This document shows positions 33,288 through 45,879 of a stretch of 64,000 nucleotides of DNA, piece after piece. The DNA is from Paramarasmius palmivorus (lineage: Eukaryota; Basidiomycota; Agaricomycetes; Agaricales; Marasmiaceae): contig JAYKXP010000025.1 in the NCBI GenBank assembly GCA_037176845.1, positions 124,001-188,000 on the forward strand, read 5' to 3'. The notes beneath the pieces were generated by a model, which made no database searches, was not told the origin of the DNA, and saw only the letters and a program-made list of their open reading frames with translations. The position numbers were made by a program, and so were the translations under genes. How positions within the stretch are numbered: position 1 is the stretch's first letter; every line of letters begins with the position of its first letter.

Positions 33288-35379
33288 CTTGTAAGCGCCG
33301 TTCTGCGGGTGAAATTCTGGTGGAAGCAATTCACGAGAAGGTCTCTGTCGCTGCGCAAGAAAAGACGAAGCTTTCGAAGCACACTGGTTTTATGACTACA
33401 AACCTGATCTCTGGTTGATCGTCTAACAACAATAGTGATTGGTGATTGCTAGTCAACTGCCATGCCGGCCTGCAAATGCTGTGACTTTACCGGCGTGGCG
33501 TTGGAACGATCAAGGCCCAACTTCTCTTCTCCATGCTCGTCAAAGATAAATCGATAACTCCCGGCGCGTCGGGGCAGTAAATGGCGACCACTAGTCAATG
33601 AATTAGCCCGTCTTGATACCACGAACGAAACATCGAAGCGAGAGCACGTCTCAAAACTTGTAGGCTGTTCGTTAATAGTTGGCGGGTGAGGAATATGGAT
33701 GACTACCCCTTGACGAGAACAGCTCGATGATCATCCTGAACGGGAGAAGCAGGAATGATTGCTTCCCACCGGTACTTATGTACAAGGTCAAGTATCATGC
33801 GTAACTTGGTTTAACTTATTGATCCTGGTCAAAGTGAGATGAGATGCGGTAATTTCATTCCAAAGAGAAGGCTCCGAACGAACGCGGGTATATATCCTAG
33901 TATTTCAGGCTATGTCAAAACTCCAGGTGGCAGGCACGCAAGTGATGTGGTTGGGAAACAGTGATGTATACAGCAATGGGATTACAGGCGATGCGGCAGC
34001 TTGTACCAATGATCTTCTGTGTTGGAATTATTCAGAACACCTAAGGACCTTAAGGAGAACGAATAAGAAGCTTGTTACAAGGAAAGGCAACGAGCACATA
34101 CTGCTTCCGGTCAACAAGACCCTTGTGAACCCAGTTCCATCCCATTCATCAAGATATACTGCTGCATATGATGATGATATCCAGGCAAGTACTAGAATAG
34201 ATGACACATGAGGTCTAGTATCCCTCGAGCCGTATTCACGGCTTTCACTGGGACGTCAATCTCCCTTCTGCACCCTTTTATCAGTTGCTAGACGCAATTT
34301 GGATCATACTTCAAGTATCGAGCTGGTGTTTTTGTCGTCAGGCCTTCTACTTCATCGGGGGCATTATGGGATAAGATAGCGACTGCCCAGGCCAGAAACT
34401 AGCAACTGGTATAGGACGCTGCAGGTGATTGAAGGCAAGAAGTGTGAGTGTGTATGTGAGTTGACAGCTGGGAGCATTCTGCACGATTTGAGGCCCACCT
34501 GAACTTTTCGTTATCGCCCATCGTTCCCGGGACCTTCAAGTGCATATTGTCTAACGTCGTGAAAGAGACGGCGTTCAGAGGAGGAGGGAACGATTATGAT
34601 GGGAGCCGGTGAGAAAGTAAAATTCTCCGCTCGCGCTTCTTCCGTCGTCATGATCTTCCTATTTTCAACACTCGCTTACTTGAATTGGACAGGTACTGGT
34701 CTCCCGCAGCGGCAGGAGACGGATTGTGGTGAGACGCAAACTCTTCTTCCCTTATTAGGCTCTGAAAGACCGTCGATATAGAATGGAATTGAGAGGCAAA
34801 ACCAGCGCAGTGAGCGATCTTCTGGTTTCCGCGATGAATTCATGAATGGGGCGTATGACCAAGGTGAACAAGGTGTTGTCTTGCTTGACCTCGTCCGAAC
34901 CGTCGTCCATGTCTGATTTTTTTTATTGCGTCAAGGCCACATCGGACAGTAGATTATCATGTCATACAACCAGCTCCGAGGGACCCACATTGCAAACTCA
35001 CAGAACCGGTCATCGTGAACTTCGAGCACACCTTCTGGTCTATAAATGAAGAGTCGAGCGATCCCCTACCAAACCCCGGCTGTTCGTTTTGATCACTTCG
35101 ATCCCGTCAAGGTCCCAAGGCCCCATCTAGACTTGATACTCGCCCATGTCGCACCTCTGTGGTGTGAGAGATCAGAAGAGGCCCAATGCGAGTGTCGTGC
35201 AATTGGATCCTGTTCTATCTGCAATCTGGCTCTGTGCATTTCCATACCTATCCGAAACGCTCACCTCCCGCGCTGAAGAAGTACCCAATGCGTAGGCGAA
35301 GGCCCTTCAAGTTCATCGACGCAATTGTACTGAAGAGCAGCTGCACTGCCGGATTTTGGGGTACTATGCCTCCCATTCA
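33288..35379. other. Intergenic stretch upstream of the glutaminase-like gene
   Basis: No convincing gene. A 99-codon ATG frame (33912-34211, plus) and the frames at 34596-35276 have no recognisable domain and are broken by stops; they may be decayed sequence. No RNA or inverted repeat noticed. Confidence 0.35.
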
Positions 35380-35480
35380 AGCTTACATCAGGGGATGAGC
35401 GAGAGGCTCCGTCCAGGAATCGTGCGAGGTACCGGTACACAATGCAATTACCATGCTGTTGACAGATTTCTTTTGTCCGT
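35380..35480 (+). pseudogene. Remnant of the 3' end of the coiled-coil gene
   Basis: GAGGCTCCGTCCAGGAA at about 35403-35419 matches GAGGCTCCGCCCAGGAA near the end of the coiled-coil gene (29482-29498). The match continues through GTGCGAGGTAC (GTGCCAGGTAC) and the 3' flank GCTGTTGA...ATTTCTT. The remnant holds no usable frame. It lies directly downstream of HNH paralogue 2, so part of the 23-30 kb region was once copied here or exchanged. Confidence 0.6.
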
Positions 35481-35740
35481 ATTTTTTTCGGATGCTGGTA
35501 ATATCATATATACTTACCATCTCAATATTTACTACGAGTCCGAATACATACCGCGCTGAGGTCAAGTCGGTCCGTTGTAGTTGACCATTTATTCGACAAG
35601 TACTTGGGTAGGACAAGAAGTGGTTGTACAACTGAAGACATTGCAGTCTGCTTTCTCTATATTGACGAGACTGTACCAAATTGTAGTAAATGTTTAGCGT
35701 AAGAAATAGTCCAAGGGGGTGTTGAACGTTGAGAGAAAAC

Positions 35741-37088
35741 CTAGCGCGACACAAGTTTCGACATCGCATAAATGAACAGGTCCATATCAGAGCCATCAGA
35801 AGCGAGAACACTCTTGTCTTCCAGATCCAGGTTCCACTTGTCCATTACCTGGGCAGCACCCGACATATGTGCGACTCTCGCACATGCAGCATGAAGCGCC
35901 AATGATTTGGGGTTGGGTAAATAGTCGTCGGGCTTGCTTTTCATGGTTGCAGTGAACGAAGCAGACTTTTCAAAGAACGAGTCGTGAATTTTGAAGGTGA
36001 CAGTGTCATGGGTGTGGAGGGCCGGTTGTGTCCACTCATAAGCATGATAGATCTTGTACTGCAATGCATTGCATCAGTGAGTAGCAGAAAGAGATGATGG
36101 GCATACCTCATGCGCGTTCTGAGTTGGCTCGAACCATGTCTCCAGGCGATCGAAGAACTTATGAACGTCTGATCTGAGAGTCAGAATATTACAGATATCG
36201 CCGAACCCATCCTCGTTCAGGAGCTTCTCATAGATCTTGATGCCAAAGCTAGAGAGAATAGCAGTCAAGTTGGTAGCCTGCAACTTCTACATTGCACAAA
36301 TCAGTCAGCTCGACGGCCCTCAAGTCGACCGTAAACGGACACTCACTCGATCATCCTGACTATGCGCATGCGCACATTCCGTAAAATTGGCCACAGCAAT
36401 AATATGGCAGCACTCAGTATCGATTGCCCCAAGTGGTGGTTCATTGCGTAGTTGCTTGTATGCCTTGACGTAGCTATGATCGAGCACTGATGTAGCGACA
36501 CATCGGAATCCATCGCGAACGAGCGCCTGTCGAACATAAATATTCAAGCAGGAACACTTGGTGATACAATAACCCACCTCTTTCTTGACTGTCCGATTGT
36601 CGCGGCGAGACCCGTCAACTATCCCTAGGTGCATGTCCACTTCATCATCGAACGAGGGGCGTGAGGGATGCATGCTGGGATCAATCATTTGTTTGCGGTT
36701 ACGAACTACAGAGTATTCAATATTGATGTCAATGAGAACTGACAATGGAATGGCACGGAAAATACGCACATGCCATTAACAGTCCTTCGTATCTTCTTCC
36801 TAATTCAAATACAACACTGTCGATTGTTGGGCCGGATGGTGTATATATATGCCTATTAATCTGATCTGCAGCATATTCTACGGGCGAGTCTTCCAAGATA
36901 TGTCTGAAGCGGTCTAGATTGATGAGCATGTAGCCAACAACCCGAGTATGTCGCAGCTCCGGTTCTCTGCTGGTGCGCTCTTGAACTTGAAAGATTTTTG
37001 CATACGCATTCCGAACATTTTCGGCGCATGTGGTTAGAGTTTCTTCTGGTCTGGGTAGGGCCCCTGCCTGGAGGTCGGCGAAAGTCAT
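35741..37088 (-). CDS. HNH_2-type nuclease-family protein, paralogue 2, catalytic residues present
   Basis: Exons 37088-36770, 36705-36578, 36526-36347, 36286-36107, 36058-35741 give 374 residues with matching phases and the same exon layout as paralogue 1. ALVRDGFRCVATSV opens the domain; the putative metal-binding set is His in ECCHIIA, Asn in CNILTL and His in SDVHKFFDRLETWFEP. The C-terminal segment LALHAACARVAHMSGAA is a family hallmark. ATG 37088 (MTFADLQAGALPRPEETL) aligns with the paralogue's start, so it is preferred. The gene is divergent from SCD6 with 212 bp between start codons. Nuclease activity is inferred from residues only; the biological role is unknown to me. Confidence 0.83.
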
Positions 37089-37300
37089 GGAGGTCGAGAG
37101 CAAGTCTTGACAGTTAAAATGTTAAGCGCCCGCCGAATATTTGTTACTGATACCATTGCCAAACACCGTCGTGTTCGACGGTCGCAGTGGGGCAACCACG
37201 CGTCTCTACCTGCATCCATTTTCACCTCTTCACTTCATCTTTTTCTTCTTCAATCTGCTCGCTCTCAAATCATAACAATTACTCTAAACTCAAATCCAAC

Positions 37301-38801
37301 ATGGCTCTTAGTTTCATAGGGTGCGCAATCCATTAATCTAAAATTGTGTCGGTGTATTGACTGGGAGAAACGGAAAACAGGAAACCAATTTCCCTCATTT
37401 CACATTCCGATGTTCGTTACAGAGGGATTCTCGCTGGCATTGATCCAGCAGCATCAACGATTCAACTCTCAAAGGGTATGAGTGGCATTATGCAACGTCG
37501 TGAATGGTATTAACATGTATTGCAAACAGTCTTTTCGATGGGAACTGAGACTCGACGGTGAGTCTTTACTTCGAAGAGGTATCTTCCGGAGCTAGGGTGG
37601 CATGGTTGGGTGGTAAAGTCTGGAGTCGGTGGTGACGAGAAAGAACTCCTGCAGGTGTTCGAGGCCAAGGCCAAGTTTACTGCAAAAGGAATCATCACCA
37701 GATGCCTTTCAATGTCATTTGCTGCAGCGGCAGTTTGCGACTTCCTTCTAGCCCTTTTCTCCGTTCTTCACGTCACACATCATTCCGGTGCTCATTAGAC
37801 TCCTTATAGGCCAGCATCAGAATACATTCCCCCGGTGGCAGAGCCCTATGAATACATCATTTTCCGTGCTTCAGAAGTGAAAGACTTGGCCGTCGAAGAA
37901 GTCGCACCGCAACCGCCTGTACGAAACGTGCATGATGACCCGGCTGTAATCGGAGTGAGTGCCTATACAACGTGCAAGCTTTCATTGTAATAACGTGCAC
38001 ATAACCCCGTAGGCAAGCGCACCACCCCAAGCAGCATATTCACCTTATGCTGGTACACAGGCAGCCAATCCAGCTGCCGCTGCCGCTTTCGTTCAACAAC
38101 AGCAACAAGTCCAACAACAACGTGCTGCTCAACAGGCTCAAGTTCCCCCTCGGCAGCAACAACAAACTGCTGCTCAAATAGTCGCTGGTGGTGCTGGAAA
38201 CGCCGCGCGAGCTCAACCTCCGCGACGCAACACGAACAATGTTCAAACTGCCGCTGCTTCCCTCGAGACTGTCGAACGTGCCCTCGGCGACCTCAGAGTA
38301 TCCAATGCAAATGCTGCTCGTGGTGGTCGTCGAGGTAACCAAGGCGGTCCTAAACCCATTTCAGTTCCCAACACCGATTTCGACTTTGAGAGCAGCAATG
38401 CTCGATTCGATAAACGCTCACTGACAGCCAATGCAAAGGACTCGGATGTAGAGACGAACCCCAGCGATAGTGAAGGCAAGGACGAAAAGGGCAAGGCTCG
38501 GGAGAGTAGTGCATATCATCCTACAAAGTCGTTCTTTGACGAACTTACTCCTGCGCCTCTTGAACCTCGTGGTGGCCGCGGTCGACGAGGTGGCGGACCT
38601 GGTGGTCGTAACAGGCGTGAAGAGGAGAGGGAAAGGAATGTTGCTACTTTTGGAGAACCTGGAGGTGTTGGTCTTCTCGGCCCTGGTGCGTACGTTGGCG
38701 GTTGGGGAGGTTATGGGAGAAGAGGTGGACGTGGTGGTATGCGTGGTGGACCAAGACGTGGACGAGGAGGTAACCCCCCAGTTGGTGTTGGTGCAGGGTG
38801 A
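37301..38801 (+). CDS. SCD6: SCD6/LSM14-family mRNA decapping and translation regulator
   Basis: Exons 37301-37320, 37381-37475, 37530-37557, 37810-37954, 38013-38801 give 358 residues with matching phases. An N-terminal LSM14 domain (FIGKPISLISHSDVRYRG, LAGIDPAASTIQLSKVFSMG, YEYIIFRASEVKDL) is followed by a Gln/Ala-rich linker, a DFDF box (NTDFDFESSNARFDK, about 215-230), an FFD-type box (KSFFDEL), a TFG-type box (NVATFGEP) and RGG repeats to the end. Family members sit in P-bodies, bind eIF4G and the decapping machinery through these parts, and repress translation. The intron at 37558-37809 is 252 nt, about five times the usual length here. Confidence 0.94.
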
Positions 38802-39337
38802 GCGTGTTGGGTAATAACACTGAATGCTTCGTAGTCGGTCTGCTGAAATAAAGTGTACCTCGAGATTTTCAAAGCTGTATCGCATCTCTGAGCCCTTTGT
38901 AGCAATGTCACCTCGATTCTCGATTTCTATTGGCGGACTGAGATGAGCCTTTCCCGATGCCATCGGGTTGCATGTTCAAGCTTCGGTTCCTTGACTGAAC
39001 AACGGGGAAGGTATCGCATAAGAAGATTATTGTTGCTACTACAAATACAGATATACAGCTTTGTCACAGACACCAGGGAAAGAAAAAGAGTGTGTCAAGG
39101 GGGCTGCATGATAAGCATAACCACCTATATCTACATCGCCATCCAAATAGAAGCATTTGCAAGAGGAAGCAAAAGATTGAAAGAAAGAATAAATACACCA
39201 ACCATTACAGCACCTTCTAGTTAGTTCCAAAAGAGTGTCGGGCGACCGCCGATATCAAGAGTGGTATAGTATGATTCATGAATACGATGCACCGACGGTG
39301 AGGTGCGCGTAAAAGCGATTGATAGAATGTTTCTCTT
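38802..39337. other. Convergent intergenic stretch
   Basis: Lies between the stops of SCD6 (+) and the low-complexity protein (-). Probably holds both 3' untranslated regions; nothing else seen. Confidence 0.5.
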
Positions 39338-42157
39338 TTAGGCACGGATTCGCCATCCGTCGCCTTTTCGGCTGACTTTGCCAACACCGCCGAAGCCCTC
39401 GCGGACAACTAGCCACATTCCGGTACTGCACACAACATCCTTAATCTCTTCTGCTGTGACTACGAGACCTGGAGAAACCAAGCTATCAGTTCTCGCTCGT
39501 CGATGAAAATCCACATCGTCCTTACCTGATCCTGGGCTCGTGTTTGTAGGTGGAATCATCGATGTGCGCTCCTTGCCCTCTCTTTTCTTAACGTTCATCT
39601 TCTCCACTTCCACATCCGGTAACGGGAATGGCACCTTCAGCATCGCTACAACCTTGGGATGATGCGGTGTAGGTGAAAGTGTGCCCGCTTTGACTTTGAT
39701 CGGACCACTGGTGCCTGCATGATTGTCGCCTCCGCCAACAATCACCGAACCGGGTCGAGATCCTCCTCCAGTACGAGTAGCACCCAGCTTCCTAACCTTG
39801 ACCGTACAAGTCCATGGCGTCTCGGAATCCTCTGGATCGCTATCCTCTCCATCATCCGTTTCTGTACCTGCATGGCTCTTGCGTGATCCTCGACGGAATA
39901 GTCCGCCTTCGGTACTTCCACCAAGACTGCTAATACTGATAGTCGACGTCCTATGCTTCTTCTTCCTCTCGTCCTTGTCCTTCTTTGGCCCCTCTTCTCC
40001 TCCATCCGTCGTTCCAGTAGCAACACTAGTTGTTGTCAAAGCTAAACTGGTATTCGATGCACTCGGCCCTTTATGGGGAGGTACAGCCAACTCGCTATTC
40101 CCAGCACTAGATCTTCTTGAAGCACTCTTCTCAGTCTCTTCGTGACGCGCCTTCTTCTCCTTTATACGTCTTCGCTTGGCCTTCTTTCCGCCACGCTTCC
40201 ACTCGACGCGTACTTCTATTTGCGAGATATCGACAAGGGCACCGTGATCGCCATCATCACTGGAGGTATTGGGCATACCTTCGAGACCTCGTATGCCGAG
40301 CCCAAGTCCACCGCCTCCCGTCAACCCACTGATGAACGATTTTTCGCCGCTACCCTTGATCCATCTCCTAATCACCCAAACATACATCGCAGGCCCCTTT
40401 CCGTATCCAAGCTCTTTGGGCGGTGGATATCCCTTACTTGCGAATGAATTGAACGCGCCCGAAGCTAAAACACTTGGTCCACCCGGGGTCGACAAAGTAG
40501 GTTGAATACCCAGCGTCGGTGGTATCGGTATTATCGGTACCTGTAATGGCTGCTGTTGCTGAGATGGAACGGCCAAGTGATGTCCACCTGTACTGCTAGC
40601 AGCGCTCAAAGTGCTAAACCTCGAGTTACCGCCCTGGTTTTGGGTGTTTTGATCGACAACAAGGGTGGTATCGTTCAGATCTTCCGTGGAAGGAGGACCC
40701 CTGCTTCGGCTCCTGCTTCTACTACCACCTCGTCTCTCTGTTGTACGTGACTCCCTTGTGGGAGATACGCCTGTCGCAGTCGATGGTCTGCCAGCGGAGC
40801 TCGTGGGCCGCAGCAGCCCGGTGAAACGATTGATACCATTGTTGCTGGGATTGGGGGTCGTGTTGGGACTGGTTCCTTGGAATTGGGATTGGTTAGGAGA
40901 CGCTGGTGGCGCAGCCGAGGACTTTCGGAAGGCGCCAGTGAATGATGCTGACAGGTTCTTGGCGTGCCGAGCCCCAGATGGAGAGGCAGGGGGTACCTGT
41001 GTCTGCGACGCCTGCGTTTGAGGTTGGGTGGGGGTCTTTGGCGAATTGAACGTCGGTGTTTTGGGAGAGACAAGATGGATATTCGGCGTGGTTGTTGTAG
41101 TGGCAGGGGGCGATGTTGGTGTATTCTCTTTCTTCTTGCGGTCGAACAACTTCCCGAAGATGTTATTGTTCTTCTTCCCGACTTGGATAGCCGGCGAGGA
41201 TGAAATCGCGGCCGCTGATGGTGGTACCGATGATGAAGGAACTTCCTGATGTTGATTTGAATGATTATCTGCTGAAGCGAGAGAAACGGCAGATGATCCT
41301 AGAGAACCATATCGGTTGGTATTCCTGAGCTAGACATAGAAATGAAGACACGTACCTGGTGATTGGCCAGTTTTTAGGAAGACCCCAGACAACCGTTGTC
41401 TCAGCCTTGAGTCGTCCAAGCTACCTCGTGCGCTTGAAGTACCACCGCCTGGTGCTACAGGAGCAGCGGGAGTAGTTCCGGGACCAGGAATATGGGTTCC
41501 AGGAGGCGATAACCAGACCTCTATGGGCTCCAAGACCGCCAAATCAATCATCTCCAATCCCCGTTTGTGAAACTTTGCTATTTTGGCGTCTGTACCGGCA
41601 TCGACAATAGTATTGGTCATGACATTATGGGCCTGAAGATTGTAAAGAGGAATGATCATTCGCCGACCGGAGGCTCCACTTGCTGTTGAAGAGTATGAGG
41701 CAAAAGATGATGTTGAAGCGTAGCCCGAGGTCGAGTAGCTGGAAGCCTCGGAGGTCGCTGAGGGTGTTCGACTGAGTGGTACACCTGCTGTGCTTTCTCT
41801 ATCCGTATCGATTCCACTGTCCGTAGACATACGTCGTTGCCGAGAGTTTGGCGGAACAAGTTGTACTTGGAGATTCAATGGGTGGTTCGATTTCGCTGGT
41901 GGAGGTCGTACAAAGATGAAGGTCTACAAAACCGATCTCAGAGCGAGATTTATCCCATAAACACTGCGAAATCTGACCTCATGAGGACCTTTCTCTTTCT
42001 TTTCCTTCTTTCCATGATGTTCTGCCTTTGTTGTGGTATCTGGACCCTGATCCTCTTCCTCCTCGTCGTCCACATCAATCTGCGGCGCGTTGTCCGGCGC
42101 TTGCGGCTGATTTGGCTGAAGAGCCGTTGGGAGAAAGGAAGACAAGGAGGAGAACAT
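39338..42157 (-). CDS. Large Ser/Thr/Pro-rich protein of unknown function (883 or 902 residues)
   Basis: Exons 42157-41978, 41923-41356 and 41298-39338, phases matching; an additional in-frame 57-nt intron near 39473-39529 (GTAAGG..CCAG) is likely and gives 883 residues. Structured islands sit in disordered sequence: TFIFVRPPPAKSNHPLNLQVQLVPP at about 61-85, RRMIIPLYNLQAHNVMTNTI then GTDAKIAKFHKRGLEMIDLAVL at about 140-190, KGPAMYVWVIRRWIKG and IEVRVEWKRGGKKAKRRR in the middle, and STGMWLVVREGFGGVGKVSRKG at the end. The rest is Ser/Thr/Pro/Gln-rich with a KKKENTPTSPP segment. No enzyme motif or membrane helix is seen. I do not recognise the family. Confidence 0.78.
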
Positions 42158-45100
42158 GGTGGTAGTGTGAAAAGAAGAAACGGAAACAGAAAATGTGATG
42201 TCGCGTCATACGCAAATCCATGAAATATCCTCATTCGACCGTCGGACCGGCAGCTTGCGTACTCATTATTTGCCGTTTATCCAACGGTTAGTCGAGTAAT
42301 CAAGTTTTACAGCACAAGTCGGTTTACTAGTTCATCTGGCTCTGTCTAGTTTACCGTAGAAACGATTCACTCAAGGTATTGGAGACAACGCACGAAGCTT
42401 TTCTGGCTCCAAGCGAATGATGAAAATATGACGGGTTATGCCAGGCACGTACAGTATTGATCAAAAGACAAAGCGAAATCGAAATCGATATCGAAAACGA
42501 AACCGAGTCCGAGAAGAGAAAGAGAGCTATGTAGCTATGTCGAGCTCAGAGAAATTCGAGGCAGCAGTACGTTGACTTCTGATTAGAGAACATTGTCTCG
42601 CTAGCTAGCGTTGCTCTGTTGCAGTGCAAAATCCCGTCGATTGCCTTGATCTGAGATCAGGGTCAGTAAGTCTTCTGATAAGTACAACTGCGCCACATCT
42701 ACCAGAGCTGCGACCGCAGTCTCTGACAACCCTCAATCACTGGGACAACACTCCTAGCCCTGCACCCGACAAGCCTGAACCTTGAAGCCAGAAGGCTCGT
42801 CATCTCGGGGTTTGAAATGTAGTGCTAAATAGTGCGTTTTTACCGATTCCGTCGCATCAACCGTCGGCGACGGTTAGCGGAAGGTTGTACCCGAAGACAG
42901 CTAACGACCGTTGCTGAAACGTTGACGACCCAGATCAATATCGTTGTTGACATGCAGGTTCAATGACTGCGAACAGCGAAAAGGCGGTAATTCTTTGACT
43001 ATAACGGGCTGACGGTGGCGGTTGAAGATCGTGAAAACATCGGGTCGGGAAGAGTAAGTAATGGACATTTTCATTCGTAGCGTTACACCTGATCGTTTGT
43101 ACGGCAAATGTGAGGCACATAGTAAGGTGTTCTTCAACGCCAGGAGCTGATGAAATCACCGAAAGAATGCCTGACAAATCACTCTTCCCTTCAACACAAC
43201 TCCACATTCAGTGGTATTGAACTGAACGAGGAGAATAACAGAAGGGTTCAATGTGGCCAGTTTGTGCGGTTGTCGGCTCTTCTCGTATGCCTCAAGCCAT
43301 CAGGCATGTAGGATGCAAACAAATTGACTGGATTCTATTGCAGACTACCTAGAATACAGAAATGGGAAAGAAATCTTGTGAGGCACCTCGTAAGGTCGAT
43401 CTTCAACGAAGAAATAAAGCCACCGAAATAAATGCCTAGATGTGAAAACATCGAACGTCGCTCTTCCCCTCCATTAGCAACTCCCTATTCGATAGTAACA
43501 AAGGTCGAGCGAGGAGTGAATAAGAGGGGATCCAAGTTGAAAAATCTGATTCCGTATGAGAAAGATATGATGAACATGAGGTATATTGGACTGGCGGAAG
43601 AAAAAGGAAGGGAAAAGGAAGGAATAGTCAGGTTGCTTATCAAGAGGCACTTTAGGGCAGGTCATTTCAATTTGGGGTATGAGTGCCTGAGCGCCAAGCA
43701 ACGTAGGCGCTTACTTCCAGCCCATAACTTGCCAACCCAACCTGGAGAATTTTTTCTGCGTCCTCTTCAAGCTTCAAAATCGGGAAAATAGCCTTACATT
43801 TGCGGAAGATATGAATCGACCTCAGGCGCAGTGGGTCCTGCGCCAACAAGATTTATTGTTTTTCTAATACAACAACAGTTGCCCTCTAGTTGCCCTTGTG
43901 CTCATTCAAGAAAAACAAGAGGCGTGCGGTGCGGCGTGTTAGGGAAACCTTATATAAAGCCTTGACAACTTATCTTCGAATACTCTCCTTTTCCCGTGGT
44001 TGTGTCGCCAGAGTCGATTTGGACTCGAAAGTCGCTGTCTCAAGTTTGTGTCAGGCCATTCTGTTCGCCAGTCCTTCGAGAGGATGCCAATCGATGTGCG
44101 TAATGAAGCTTCATTTAAGACTGCGATCTAACGAGATACTCAGTGCTCGTTTGTGCAAAACGCTCTGGTCATTTCCGTGGTTCATCGTAGCAGTTCCGAG
44201 TGCGGAAGAGAAATATGATTCGACTAAAAATACAGAGTAATGGCTTTGGCTAAGAATACAGGTGTATGTGCGTACTACTGTCCGATTCGAGAATGTGATC
44301 TAATGAGAATCGTATGCTATAGTGTCAATGGTTCATGATAAGAAGAGTTCATCGCTCCCGCTATTTTCGGCACCTCCCCGAGCCAGGCGTCAACGTTACA
44401 TGTTCATCAAACATGCTTCATGGTCGAACGCTGTAGCACCGAGGATACTGTGTTTGTTTTGACGCGTTAGCGTCAGGGTTTGGGGATAGGTTAGTAGTCA
44501 AGGTTGTGGCATCCGCGGCTGGGTATCCTGATTCTCATATTAGGTCCCTTGAGGACGTGTAGGCGATAGAGTAGACGTTGGGGTTTGGATCTGGAGCATT
44601 CAACCTTTGGGCGTCACCCAATTGGTGATCGTGTCCAATGCCAGGTGCTCAGTGCCACACACAAGTCACTGGGAAGGATAAGGATCCAGCAGATGCTGGT
44701 GCAGACAGCACACGGATCTGCCAGTTGCTTGTCGCATCTAGCCTGTCCGAGTGGTGATGAGGAGGAAGTCGCGAGGCTCGATGAGGTGAGTTACAGAAGG
44801 CTCTCGAGTCTATAGTAGTACTCACATGTTGGACCGCTTCTCCTAGAACATCTGCAGTTCTTCAGATCACGGTTGCATCTTGTACAACGTCTCATTTTCT
44901 GAGAGTAGAGAATACTGAAGAAAGACTTGTATTACCTCTCCTTAAATCTTGGTCAAGCTGCACATCTTTCTTCTCCTCGACGATTTTGCCACCGGAGACA
45001 ACGACATGAAAGGAAATTAGGAAACATGGTCCAAGCGTTCCTCCGTGCCCAGAAAGGAAATTCGAAAGTGAATTACTATATCTAGGAAGAGGGTTACCTG

Positions 45101-45879
45101 ATCAGGCGGGGGCGGCAGTGCTCAAGCCAAAGCGCCACAAAACACCACACAAAGCCACATAGCGCATGTATGTCCTCATAGTCCTCGAGGCCACTAGAAA
45201 TCGTCTCAACCTTTACAACCGCAAAACTCCAGTAGAGATGGTCAAAAAGTGGTGCGGCCATCAATGAAGGGACATAAAGGACGTGTGAGATCTGGGTCTC
45301 TAGACACAATTCATGGTTACCCGTCTTGAAGCTTGATGTTGTGGGTCCATGTCGAATGCTATGTCAGTCTAAGGTACCACATAAACCATCCCGTGATTGA
45401 TGCCAGCAGACCTGAGTAATCACGCCACAAACTTGACTCTTAACACTCATCATGGCTTCAACGAGGGGCAGTAGCTTGGACCCGAGATTGTACTTACATA
45501 GTGAGCGCCTCTATCGCATACCGCTTAGCTCTTGTGTAACTCCTCTTGATGGCAAGGCTACAGGTACCTGACCGACGGATTTTACGACTGGGATAATTTC
45601 CGCTTTTGCGAATCTCTACCGGCGCACGACCGCCTGCATCTTTGTTTTCAGAGAGGAAACAAGGTGCTGGTTGTAGAAGCGTCAGAGGGAGGGGAAGCGG
45701 TGTATACCAACAGAGGAACTGTGACGGAGGACACGAGTGCGCAAGTTTCGCATATCCTTGGAATAGTGGTGCGTTGGCCTTTTCGAAAATATCGTATGGG
45801 CTCCTCAACTTCATACATTGTAGTGCTCTCTTCTGAACACAATTGACCTCGATTCTGATGATAGGAATTTCCATTCCGC
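42158..45879. other. Long gene-poor stretch
   Basis: No recognised gene. A 119-codon basic frame (43432-43791, plus), a 76-codon frame (44585-44815, plus) and minus-strand frames at 45094-45309 and 45494-45881 are open, but none has a known domain. At about 42475-42515 there is a run of GAAATC/GAAAAC-type hexamers. Decayed genes are possible. Confidence 0.35.
43432..43791 (+). CDS. Uncertain 119-codon basic open frame
   Basis: ATG to stop without intron; starts MPRCENIERRSSPPLATP and is rich in Lys/Arg (AKQRRRLL). Not recognised. The surroundings are gene-poor, so it could be a chance frame. Confidence 0.2.
   Translation: MPRCENIERRSSPPLATPYSIVTKVERGVNKRGSKLKNLIPYEKDMMNMRYIGLAEEKGREKEGIVRLLIKRHFRAGHFNLGYECLSAKQRRRLLPAHNLPTQPGEFFLRPLQASKSGK

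Noticed and set aside
38418..38963. Minus-strand frame over SCD6
   Set aside because: Antisense shadow of the RGG-rich coding exon.
39723..40145. Plus-strand frame over the low-complexity protein
   Set aside because: Antisense shadow of a Ser/Gly-rich coding region.
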